Source of the DNA: Piscirickettsiaceae bacterium
Lineage (GTDB): Bacteria > Pseudomonadota > Gammaproteobacteria > Nitrosococcales > Methylophagaceae
Assembly (NCBI GenBank): GCA_030627065.1
Contig: DAOUSV010000019.1
Coordinates: 1-15,542 of the forward strand
Direction of reading: 5' to 3'
DNA length: 15,542 bases
The notes under the pieces are model-generated. The model searched no databases. It worked only from the letters and a program-made list of their open reading frames with translations, and was not told the DNA's origin. Shown in pieces: positions 5,553 through 12,957 of the stretch. The translations under genes were made by a program, and so were the position numbers. Position 1 is the stretch's first letter, and every line of letters starts with the position of its first letter.

Positions 5553-7754
5553 ATGGCTGACAGCCCTAAAAACAAAGCGTTTCTACAACAACTTGAACGC
5601 CAACGTCTTAATAAGACATGTAAGCTGCCTATAGACTTACGAGGGAAAGTTGCCGGCGAATGCCAAGCTTATTCCTTTGGTGATTTAACGCATTATTTAG
5701 ATGATCGCGCCTATTTATTAGCCAAACAATTACTTGACCGTTTTGACGGTCGATATACCATCGGCGTTAATGAAGTTTTATTAAAAGTACTCAAATCATT
5801 AGAAGTCAATAATACTAAACAAGAAGCTAAGCCAATTCTTGCTTGTAATAAAGGTAATGTAGAATTCATTAGCTTTGACTCACTCATTCATCGCAAAGAG
5901 CCTCGTATTCTTCATGCAACGGCAATCGAATTGCGTATTAATGACGTGCTTTATCATGCCACAACTATCAACATTACCACTAGCGCGATACGCATTGCAT
6001 CAAAACGTACATTTACCTTGGAAAATGGGAGCCCCGTTACGGTAAACTTCACCGAATTTGTAACAAGTTCACAGCCAGAATTATTAACAAAAGTACATTA
6101 TAAAATACTTTCCATTGAGCATGATGAGCAACGTAGTTATGCCATTTTGGTGAGAAACCGTTCCGATGATGAAGCTGTTAGTTCATGGCTAGACAAATGG
6201 ACTCAAGATCGTAATACGCCAGAACATATTGATATTGATAATGAACTATTTAATCTGGTTAGCCATTATTATTTACGCGCCTTTATTGCCACCATGCACT
6301 CGCCCTTATTTTGGCTTGGTAATAAGACTAACTCTAAAAGTACCATTAATGCATTTCACAATATGCCGTTGGCAAATTCCACGTTAATACCATTGCAACT
6401 AACAAATTATGAATTTGATTTTTCATTATTACCTTTACAGAAAATATTAGAGCAGCAGTCTGACTACCTTGTTTTCATTTACACCGAAAGTGGCATTCCT
6501 AAAAGTATTGCCATTCCTCGTAATAACCATCAACTTATAACTCTGGCACTAGGTTGGCATGCACAACAAGAAAATAATCATGTTTTATTACTGAAAACAC
6601 AAGAAACCGCTATTCAAGCGGATGACTTTAAGAAAGAACTACAACACCTTGCTGAAAATGACAGCGATTATGCTTTGACACTTACTGAGCGATTAAATGC
6701 TATCTCGCATTTAGTCAGTCTTATTGATATAACAGCTAGTTGTAAATCATTACCCCCACATAATACGACTACATTAGAGGTGTTGAACAGTAGCCACACT
6801 TTATCTTGGTTAGGGATAATGCCAAAGCCTACACCCTTACAACATTATATTGATCGCAAAAGCCAGCGCTTATTCATCAAAACCAAAGTGGTTTTAGATT
6901 TACACCAGAAAAGCCATGAGCTCACCAGTCGTGATGTCTCAGAATTTGGTATGTCTTTAAATTTAACGGGCTTCGTTGATTTAATAGTAGGGAGTCATGT
7001 AAAGGTCAATTTTGAACACTGGCAAAGTCAAACTGATACAGTAAAACTTAATGCTATCCCTTATATTATTAGGGGTGTTCAATTCTGGGAAGGAACGACA
7101 CAACTGGGACTAGAACGTAACTTTCCTGCCTGTTCTGAAAGTGTTAATCGCTTCTTTTCTTCAAAAATAACCCATCATAAAGGGCTATTATCTAAAAATA
7201 CACATGACATCTCTATTGTTCAGGAAGCTAAAATATTTACTCATATCCTTGGACAAAAACTAAGTTCCATTCCTTTTTACCTGGCGATAGACACAAATAA
7301 AACACGTATTTTACAAGCCGTAGCGAGTTCGAAAAAGAATCATGCCAAAGATCTCTCCGGTTTATGGCAAGTAATGCAAATATTGATAACGCCACTTTAT
7401 AGCTTATTACGATCGGATAAAAGCAAACAATCTATTTATTTTGGATTGTATAGCTATATTGATTCATCCGGGGAATGGAAAATAATGACCGACTACGATT
7501 TATCCACCCCTCGTAAAAAGTCTATTTTCATCAATCGTGCTTTAAGCCATGAAATCCATTATTTTTTCCATAGCAATATCACATTGATACCTTCATGTTT
7601 TTTAAAACAGCAAGGTGATCTTAATCAGCGTTTATCTGAACTTCGTTCTCATAGCCCCCATAAAATAAAACAAATACGAGAGGTATTACATAGCCTTTTG
7701 GCCATCGGTGAATTAACTGATATTACCGATATTATCAGCTCAACTTACCTTTAA
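5553..7754 (+). CDS. Large protein with two PilZ-type c-di-GMP domains
   Basis: A 733-residue soluble protein without signal peptide or membrane segment. Two PilZ signatures are visible. The second is canonical: RKSQR (R435-R439), 21 residues, then DVSEFG (D461-G466), matching RxxxR...DxSxxG, so it should bind c-di-GMP. The first has RKEPR (R114-R118) and, again 21 residues on, NITTSA (N140-A145), where the Ser and Gly positions are Thr and Ala. It may bind weakly or be structural. The C-terminal 200 residues (about 535-733) have no motif I know. It closes the yciB-yciI-bolA cluster. GAGG four bases before the ATG is the ribosome-binding site. The neighbours suggest a link between c-di-GMP and envelope or shape control, but that is inference; motility or biofilm control are the usual PilZ outputs. 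Its stop overlaps the pmbA stop head-on. Confidence 0.82.
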   Translation: MADSPKNKAFLQQLERQRLNKTCKLPIDLRGKVAGECQAYSFGDLTHYLDDRAYLLAKQLLDRFDGRYTIGVNEVLLKVLKSLEVNNTKQEAKPILACNKGNVEFISFDSLIHRKEPRILHATAIELRINDVLYHATTINITTSAIRIASKRTFTLENGSPVTVNFTEFVTSSQPELLTKVHYKILSIEHDEQRSYAILVRNRSDDEAVSSWLDKWTQDRNTPEHIDIDNELFNLVSHYYLRAFIATMHSPLFWLGNKTNSKSTINAFHNMPLANSTLIPLQLTNYEFDFSLLPLQKILEQQSDYLVFIYTESGIPKSIAIPRNNHQLITLALGWHAQQENNHVLLLKTQETAIQADDFKKELQHLAENDSDYALTLTERLNAISHLVSLIDITASCKSLPPHNTTTLEVLNSSHTLSWLGIMPKPTPLQHYIDRKSQRLFIKTKVVLDLHQKSHELTSRDVSEFGMSLNLTGFVDLIVGSHVKVNFEHWQSQTDTVKLNAIPYIIRGVQFWEGTTQLGLERNFPACSESVNRFFSSKITHHKGLLSKNTHDISIVQEAKIFTHILGQKLSSIPFYLAIDTNKTRILQAVASSKKNHAKDLSGLWQVMQILITPLYSLLRSDKSKQSIYFGLYSYIDSSGEWKIMTDYDLSTPRKKSIFINRALSHEIHYFFHSNITLIPSCFLKQQGDLNQRLSELRSHSPHKIKQIREVLHSLLAIGELTDITDIISSTYL

Positions 7755-9067
7755 CTCGCCACCATCATCTTATCAATCCAAACGGATCCTGTTCGCGTAC
7801 TACCTCGAACTTCCATATCGTTGCCTACGGCTTGAATACCCAAAAACATATCACGTAAGTTGCTGGCTATAGTAAATTCATCGATTGGATATTGAATCTC
7901 ACCATTTTCCACCCAAAACCCAGCCGCACCTTGTGAATAGTCACCCGTGACGATATTAATCCCCATACCCATTGTTTCAGTCACTAATATTCCCGTGCCC
8001 ATTTCAGCCAACAACCTGGCAAAATCTAAATCACCACTATCAATAGTTAAATTATGCACACCACCCGAATTAGCCGTTGTGGTCATGCCTAATTTACGTG
8101 CTGAATAACTACTCAACACATAACCCTGCAAGACACCATCACTCACAATATCACGTGCTTTAGTGACAACTCCTTCACCATCAAAAGAAGAACTTCCCAA
8201 TGCTTTAAGTAAATAAGGTTGCTCGTGAATATGAATAAAATCCGGGAAGATTCTCTTGCCTAAATGATCCAATAAAAACGATGATTTTCGATACAAAGAT
8301 CCGCCACTTATTGCACCAATTAATTGCCCAAAAAATGACGGTGCAATATCTGCTGAAAATATAACCGGATATGACCCCGTTTTTACTGTTCTAGCATTAA
8401 GTCGTTTTAATGTATTTTGTGCCGCCCGTTGTCCAATTCTCAATGCACTTTCTAGATCTTGAGCATCACGCTTAACGTCATACCAATAATCACGTTGCAT
8501 TCCACTGTCATCATCGGCAATTAAGGTACATGACAAACTATGGCGCGTACTTGAAGTGCTGCCAACAAAGCCATGAGAATTGGCATATACACGTCCACCT
8601 TGATGACTAGATACTGTTGCGCCTTCTGAATTTGTGATCTGCTTATCAATATCAAATCCGGCTTGCTCACACTCAGTTGCTAATGAAATAGCCTGTTCAA
8701 CATCAACATCCCATGCATGATACATAGACAAGTCAGGAAACTCTGTTGCCATTAATTCGGCATCAGCCAATCCTGAATATTCATCTTCTTGCGTATGCTT
8801 GGCGATACCACTTGCGGCAGTCACTGCATCGGCAATCGCTTCTGGTGTTAAATCTGACGTACTTGCTGACGCCTTGCTTTGACCAAAATAAACAGTGATA
8901 CCCAAGCCTTTATCATTATTATGCTCTAAGGTTTCAACCTCACCTTGTCGGACAGTCACAGATAAACCAGTGCTGTGACTTACACCCACTTCAGCGGCAG
9001 TTGCACCTTGTATTTTTGCTTGTTGTAATGCGATTTCAGCCGCTTGTTCTAATGTTGAATTATTCAT
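7751..9067 (-). CDS. pmbA: PmbA/TldE subunit of the TldD-TldE metalloprotease
   Basis: A 438-residue PmbA (TldE) protein. With TldD it forms a heterodimeric protease that removes leader peptides (microcin B17) and degrades unfolded peptides and the CcdA antitoxin; PmbA itself carries no metal site. Family features seen: EVGVSHSTGLSVTVRQGEVETLEHNNDKGLGITVYFG split over residues 26-62, NSEGATVSS, SGGSLYRKSSFLLDHLGKRIFP across 249-272, SSSFDGEGVVTKARDIV, VLSSYSARKLGM, TANSGGVHNL and the closing GNDMEVRGSTRTGSVWIDKMMV. E. coli PmbA has 450 residues, so it is full length. AAGAGAG five bases upstream supports the ATG at 9067. It is the last gene of the rsmE operon, 24 bases after moeB. No tldD is in the window. 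Confidence 0.95.
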   Translation of the reverse strand: MNNSTLEQAAEIALQQAKIQGATAAEVGVSHSTGLSVTVRQGEVETLEHNNDKGLGITVYFGQSKASASTSDLTPEAIADAVTAASGIAKHTQEDEYSGLADAELMATEFPDLSMYHAWDVDVEQAISLATECEQAGFDIDKQITNSEGATVSSHQGGRVYANSHGFVGSTSSTRHSLSCTLIADDDSGMQRDYWYDVKRDAQDLESALRIGQRAAQNTLKRLNARTVKTGSYPVIFSADIAPSFFGQLIGAISGGSLYRKSSFLLDHLGKRIFPDFIHIHEQPYLLKALGSSSFDGEGVVTKARDIVSDGVLQGYVLSSYSARKLGMTTTANSGGVHNLTIDSGDLDFARLLAEMGTGILVTETMGMGINIVTGDYSQGAAGFWVENGEIQYPIDEFTIASNLRDMFLGIQAVGNDMEVRGSTRTGSVWIDKMMVAS

Positions 9068-9091
9068 TTAACTCTCTTTTTAGCTATATTC

Positions 9092-9838
9092 TTATTTCGG
9101 ATTACACACGGGACAAGCGGGATCTTGTCGTAATTTAATTTCCTGCCATGACATTGATAATGCATCTAAAATTAGTAATCGTCCTGCCAATGTTTCGCCA
9201 ATTTCCGTCAATAACTTCACGGTTTCAACCGCCTGCATACTGCCCATTATCCCAAGTAATGGCGATAACACACCGGTTTCAGAACAACTTTCTTGCAACT
9301 CACCACGATCCTCATACACACAACGATAACAAGCACTACCCGCTTGACGTGGATCATAAACTGTAATTTGACCTTCCATTCGAATTGCCGCCGCCGAAAC
9401 TAATGGCGTTTTTAATGCTTGCGTCACTTCATTGAGTGCAAAACGAGTAGCAAAGTTATCACTGCAATCTACCACTACATCAGCCAATGTAATAGCTTGA
9501 TTCAAGGCTTCCCCCGTCAACCGTTCGGCTTTAATATCAATATGACATTCACTATTTAATGATTGTAGCCGCTCTTTTGCCGATTCCACTTTAAACTTGC
9601 CTACATTGCTTTCACTATGCACAATTTGACGCTGCAAATTAGATAACTCAACCTCATCATCATCCACCAGCGTTAAATGCCCGACACCAGCGGCGCCTAA
9701 ATATAATGCAACAGGCGAACCCAATCCACCCAACCCAATAATCAACACATGACTATCAAGTAGCTTCTGCTGGCCTTTAATATCTATTTGAGGCAATAAT
9801 ATTTGGCGGCTATAGCGTAATAGTTGTTCATCTTCCAT
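9092..9838 (-). CDS. moeB: Molybdopterin-synthase adenylyltransferase MoeB (ThiF/HesA family)
   Basis: A 248-residue E1-like enzyme that adenylates the C-terminal glycine of MoaD so that it can be thiolated for molybdopterin synthesis. The nucleotide-binding loop GLGGLG is at 35-40 and VDDDEVELSNLQRQI at 58-72. The substrate aspartate lies in DCSDN (D127), and two CxxC pairs (C170/C173 and C242/C245) bind structural zinc. C185 lies in the SCSETGVLSPLLG loop. Length is as in E. coli MoeB (249). ThiF is the alternative, but the prmC-moeB order seen in many gammaproteobacteria favours MoeB. It starts 36 bases after the prmC stop, without an evident Shine-Dalgarno sequence, so coupling within the operon is likely. 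Confidence 0.9.
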   Translation of the reverse strand: MEDEQLLRYSRQILLPQIDIKGQQKLLDSHVLIIGLGGLGSPVALYLGAAGVGHLTLVDDDEVELSNLQRQIVHSESNVGKFKVESAKERLQSLNSECHIDIKAERLTGEALNQAITLADVVVDCSDNFATRFALNEVTQALKTPLVSAAAIRMEGQITVYDPRQAGSACYRCVYEDRGELQESCSETGVLSPLLGIMGSMQAVETVKLLTEIGETLAGRLLILDALSMSWQEIKLRQDPACPVCNPK

Positions 9839-9874
9839 TAGTGGTTATGGATCTCATGGCATAAATAACGCTCA

Positions 9875-10714
9875 TTATACTGCTAGTCGCCCCATGGTAA
9901 CGCGATCATTACCACCGAAGTCCTTATGTGACGCAATCTGAGTAAATTCTGCCTCAGAAAATAACAGCCGTACTTGATCTGCTTGATGGTAGCCATGTTC
10001 AATTAATAACCAACCTGACGACTTCAAACACTGTTGAGCTTGTTGGATAATTTGACGAATATCATCTAAGCCATCGACACCTGATGCAAGTGCGGTGATC
10101 GGCTCAAAACGCACATCACCTTAGGATAAATGAGGATCATCTTGTTCAATATAAGGCGGGTTACTGACAATCATATCCAAACTATTATTAGCAATTGCGC
10201 TGAGCCAACTTCCTTGCCAAAAAGAAATATTATTAATGTTATTACTCTGTGCATTTTGCTTGGCGACATCCAACGCAGGCTTGGAATAATCCATCGCGAT
10301 TATTATCGTATTGCGATTTTCAATGGCTAATGAAAGTGCTATCGCACCTGTTCCAGTGCCTAAATCGACGATGTTCATATTTGGCTTTAATTTACTTAAT
10401 GCCAGAGACACTAATAGCTCAGTATCTGGACGTGGAATTAAAGTGTCTGTCGTCACCTTTAAATCTAAACTCCAAAAACCACGCTGACCAATCAAATAAG
10501 CAACCGGCCGTCCCTGTTGTCTTTCAGCTATAAGGTCAATAAATTGTGTCCGCTGTTGAGGTGTTAGCTCTCTATCAGCCCATGTGTGGAGGTATGTTGT
10601 TTGGCAATCTAATACATGACAAAGTAAGACTTGAGCGTCAACCTTTGGACTTTCTGAATTGGTAACAACGGCCTGTCCATAATGTAAGGCATCCGCAATG
10701 GTCACCGTCGCCAC
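9875..10714 (-). pseudogene. prmC: Release-factor glutamine methyltransferase PrmC, interrupted by an in-frame UAA
   Basis: PrmC (HemK) methylates the glutamine of the GGQ motif in RF1 and RF2, using S-adenosylmethionine, and so speeds peptide release. Codons 1-197 give the N-terminal helical domain, IPRPDTE (93-99), the SAM loop DLGTGTG (117-123) and the catalytic NPPY (185-188). Codon 198 is TAA. Without any frame change the sequence then continues GDVRFEPITAL ... EHGYHQADQV ... GGNDRVTMGR to a normal TAA, giving 279 codons in all against 277 residues in E. coli. E. coli has Gln at the interrupted position (LQQGDVRFEP), so one C-to-T change (CAA to TAA) explains it. The stop-truncated product keeps the active site but loses the last strands of the methyltransferase sheet. 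The start is GTG, overlapping the TAG stop of the upstream gene by one base. It could be a recent nonsense mutation, a sequencing error, or readthrough. Confidence 0.85.
10121..10123 (-). other. In-frame UAA within prmC at a conserved glutamine position
   Basis: On the minus strand the codons are CAT TTA TCC TAA GGT GAT GTG CGT, where the expected protein is H-L-S-Q-G-D-V-R. The bases just after the stop include AAGGTGAT, a Shine-Dalgarno-like stretch, followed by an in-frame GTG at 10114. Re-initiation is possible, though an isolated C-terminal piece would have no active site. Confidence 0.8.
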
Positions 10715-11772
10715 TAATTCAAGAATGTGAAGGCTCCAATCGCGATGATAACAACGGCTAAGCCGATAACAAGACTATTTAGTAATGATACTTTATTGTT
10801 TAGCTTCTCAATTTTCTCATCACGTTCATCCTCATCATTATTAACCGCTTGCAGAGCAAGTTGCTGATTAACAAGAGGAGTCACTATCGGTGAAACAGTC
10901 GTAGCAAGTGTTGACTCTAAATGTTGACTAATAGAAGAACTAAGTCCTTGCTCTAATTTTGTTTGTAATCGTTTCTCTTGATGATTCAACCATGCAGTTC
11001 CTGTGATCGATAATGATTCCAATACCTGTGTTGAAAAATCAGTTTCTGCAATCACACTATGTACTGCTTGCTCAGCTATTGAGCCAACCGTTTCACTTGC
11101 GGCTCGTTTTACAGCTTGTTGACCTGCATCTTCAGCTGCTTGTTGTATTTGAGTTTTTAGTTGTTCAATCATCGCTGGCAATTGCGCTTCAAGTGCTAGC
11201 TTAACTTGATAACCCACCATTTTCTCAGCCGTATCGGCTGCTATTTGACGACTAATATCTTCAGTATAACCCCGTACATTTTGCTGTATTTTCGGTACGA
11301 TTGTTTGCTCAATAGTCGCGATTACTTTAGCAATCAATTTAGCTTCATTAATAGGTACAACTTGAGGCTCTGAAGCAATCGCTGGTTCTGTCGTAATAGT
11401 TTTCGAAGGTAATGCGGCTAATATATTGCTTAAGGCTTCGCCAGATGGTGGCTTAGTTAATACAGCAATAGCACCTGTTGCTAATGCTTTTTCTCTATCA
11501 GCCTCACCGTCCTTTCCCGTACAAATAACAACTGGAATATCTGCTAGAGCACTATTGGCTTTAATTTGTCGAGTTGCTTCCAGCCCATCTATTCCGGCCA
11601 TCATGACATCCATAAAGATAACGTCGGGTTTTTCATTAGTCGATTGCAAATAGCTTAATGCTTCTTCACCACTGCCTTGCTCAATACTCTCAAAATCACT
11701 GGCTGCGAGTAATCTTTTTAACATCATTCTAGCAACACGAGAATCATCTACTACTAATGCTATTCTTGACAT
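10714..11772 (-). CDS. Membrane-anchored response regulator: receiver plus long helical region
   Basis: A 352-residue protein with a CheY-like receiver at about 4-121: acidic pair D9/D10, phospho-acceptor D55 in VIFMDVMM, T85 and K107 followed by Pro. No DNA-binding or enzymatic output domain follows. Residues about 140-325 are low in aromatics and rich in Ala, Gln, Glu and Ser, and look helical or coiled-coil. The charged stretch NNDEDERDEKIEKLNNK (311-327) precedes a single hydrophobic segment NSLVIGLAVVIIAIGAFTF (332-350) ending two residues later, so it looks tail-anchored in the inner membrane with the receiver in the cytoplasm. I choose the ATG at 11772 because AGGTGA lies five bases upstream; GTG at 11781 and ATG at 11778 are alternatives. 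No histidine kinase is near. It overlaps prmC by one base. Confidence 0.82.
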   Translation of the reverse strand: MSRIALVVDDSRVARMMLKRLLAASDFESIEQGSGEEALSYLQSTNEKPDVIFMDVMMAGIDGLEATRQIKANSALADIPVVICTGKDGEADREKALATGAIAVLTKPPSGEALSNILAALPSKTITTEPAIASEPQVVPINEAKLIAKVIATIEQTIVPKIQQNVRGYTEDISRQIAADTAEKMVGYQVKLALEAQLPAMIEQLKTQIQQAAEDAGQQAVKRAASETVGSIAEQAVHSVIAETDFSTQVLESLSITGTAWLNHQEKRLQTKLEQGLSSSISQHLESTLATTVSPIVTPLVNQQLALQAVNNDEDERDEKIEKLNNKVSLLNSLVIGLAVVIIAIGAFTFLN

Positions 11773-11794
11773 AATCATCACCTATACTTTATTT

Positions 11795-12103
11795 CTACAC
11801 TATTCGATATGCATCTAGTTCTATTTTTTTAACTCGATTACCTAACATAATGACTTCGCCTCGATAACGTCGCTCCATATCGCTGACAAATTCAAATGAG
11901 TAGGTACGCTTTAATTGTATTCGTCCATTATAATTACGCTCGAATCGAACCTTTTGCCATTCAACTGTATCATTGATGAATATTACACCAATTTGATCGC
12001 AGTGGTTTTTAACCGCGCGAATTGCATGTTCTGCGACACCGCGACCATCCCACCACATCCACGCTAATCCTACCAATAATAGTATGGCTAAACCATCATC
12101 CAT
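11795..12103 (-). CDS. DUF3301 family small membrane protein
   Basis: A 102-residue protein of the gammaproteobacterial DUF3301 family; its function is unknown. One N-terminal membrane segment (about 4-18, DGLAILLLVGLAWMWWDG) is followed by a conserved cytosolic part. Family features seen are AEHAIRAVKNHCDQIGV, FINDTVEW, GRIQLKRTYSFEF and GNRVKKIELD. I place the start at 12103, where ATG overlaps the rsmE stop as TAATG and AGGA lies just upstream. An in-frame start at 12121 would add six residues inside rsmE. It is translationally coupled to rsmE and lies 22 bases before the response-regulator gene. Confidence 0.87.
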   Translation of the reverse strand: MDDGLAILLLVGLAWMWWDGRGVAEHAIRAVKNHCDQIGVIFINDTVEWQKVRFERNYNGRIQLKRTYSFEFVSDMERRYRGEVIMLGNRVKKIELDAYRIV

Positions 12104-12831
12104 TATCCTAAATCTCCCCACATTGTTTGCATCACAGCAAGTGCTGCGGCAGTTGCTGTTTCTGTTCGTAAAATCCTTGGACCAAACTTAATGGCTTGGT
12201 AATTTACTGTTACTGCTTGCTGCACTTCATGCTCACTTAATCCACCTTCAGGACCGATAAGCAATGAGACCTCATCCGGTTGTGCTAATGCTGCAAAACC
12301 TTTTATTGCCGTGGGGTCTAATACTAAACTACATGTTATCGTATTCTCAGCCAAGGCGTCATCAAGCGTTATTATATTCGACAATTCAGGCAACACGCTT
12401 CGACCAGATTGTTCACAGGCGCTGACCATGACACCATGCCAATGTGCCAGACGCTTTTCTGCTCGTCCAGAAGATAATTGCACATTACACCGCTCCGTCA
12501 CAACAGGAATAACTCTATTTACACCCAGTTCAACCGCTTTTTGTAAGGCATAGTCCATTCGCTCTCCACGAGATATGCCTTGTAACAAGGTGATATTTAA
12601 TGGCGATTCATTATTAAGCGTCACCTTATCTAATAATGTGACGCTTGAACTACGTTTTCCGACCTGTGTTAACTCAGCATAATATTCCAAACCTCGACCA
12701 TCGAACAAGCGTATACGTGCTCCTTGTTTCAGTCGAAGGACTTGTACCGCATGACGGTGTGCCGCATTAGGCAATGTCACCTGCATATTATCAGTATGCA
12801 GTTCTGGGCAATAAAATCGAGGATTAGACAT
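12103..12831 (-). CDS. rsmE: 16S rRNA m3U1498 methyltransferase RsmE
   Basis: A 242-residue SPOUT-class enzyme that methylates N3 of U1498 in the 30S decoding region using S-adenosylmethionine. The N-terminal PUA-like part has MSNPRFYCPEL and HAVQVLRLKQGARIRLFDG. The catalytic SPOUT part has QGISRGERMDYALQKAVELG, ITPVVTERC-like IPVVTERCNV, and the knot motifs LLIGPEGGLSEHE and FGPRILRTETA. Length matches E. coli RsmE (243). It is the first gene of the minus-strand operon that continues through the DUF3301, response-regulator, prmC, moeB and pmbA genes. Its upstream region (12832-12957) is shared with the divergent phosphatase gene. I see no clear promoter or ribosome-binding site there for rsmE. 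Confidence 0.96.
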   Translation of the reverse strand: MSNPRFYCPELHTDNMQVTLPNAAHRHAVQVLRLKQGARIRLFDGRGLEYYAELTQVGKRSSSVTLLDKVTLNNESPLNITLLQGISRGERMDYALQKAVELGVNRVIPVVTERCNVQLSSGRAEKRLAHWHGVMVSACEQSGRSVLPELSNIITLDDALAENTITCSLVLDPTAIKGFAALAQPDEVSLLIGPEGGLSEHEVQQAVTVNYQAIKFGPRILRTETATAAALAVMQTMWGDLG

Positions 12832-12945
12832 AAGGTGTTATCGTTATCTGGTTCAAATAGATTTAGTTTACAGTGACTTGCTCCATGTTTAAATAATAAG
12901 AGCCCTTTGCACGATAAGTATTTTCTGCCAAGGTATCAATAAGAC

Positions 12946-12951
12946 TATACT
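12946..12951 (+). promoter_or_regulatory. -10 box placed for a leaderless inositol-phosphatase mRNA
   Basis: TATACT ends six bases before the ATG at 12958, so transcription would begin at or next to the start codon. No Shine-Dalgarno sequence precedes the ATG, which fits a leaderless message. The -35 region (TTCTGC at 12923-12928) is poor, so confidence is low. Confidence 0.35.
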
Positions 12952-12957
12952 CTTGCT

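Noticed and set aside
10121..10123. Genome-wide reassignment of UAA to glutamine
   Set aside because: UAA ends many other genes here at family-expected lengths (yciO, rnm, yciB, pmbA, moeB, rsmE), so the code looks standard.
9875..10714. A frameshift splitting prmC into two reading frames
   Set aside because: Both parts read in the same frame; only one codon is a stop, so it is a nonsense codon and not a frameshift.
12832..12957. A small RNA or riboswitch in the rsmE/phosphatase gap
   Set aside because: I found no convincing stem, terminator or known leader motif in these 126 bases beyond the weak -10 noted.
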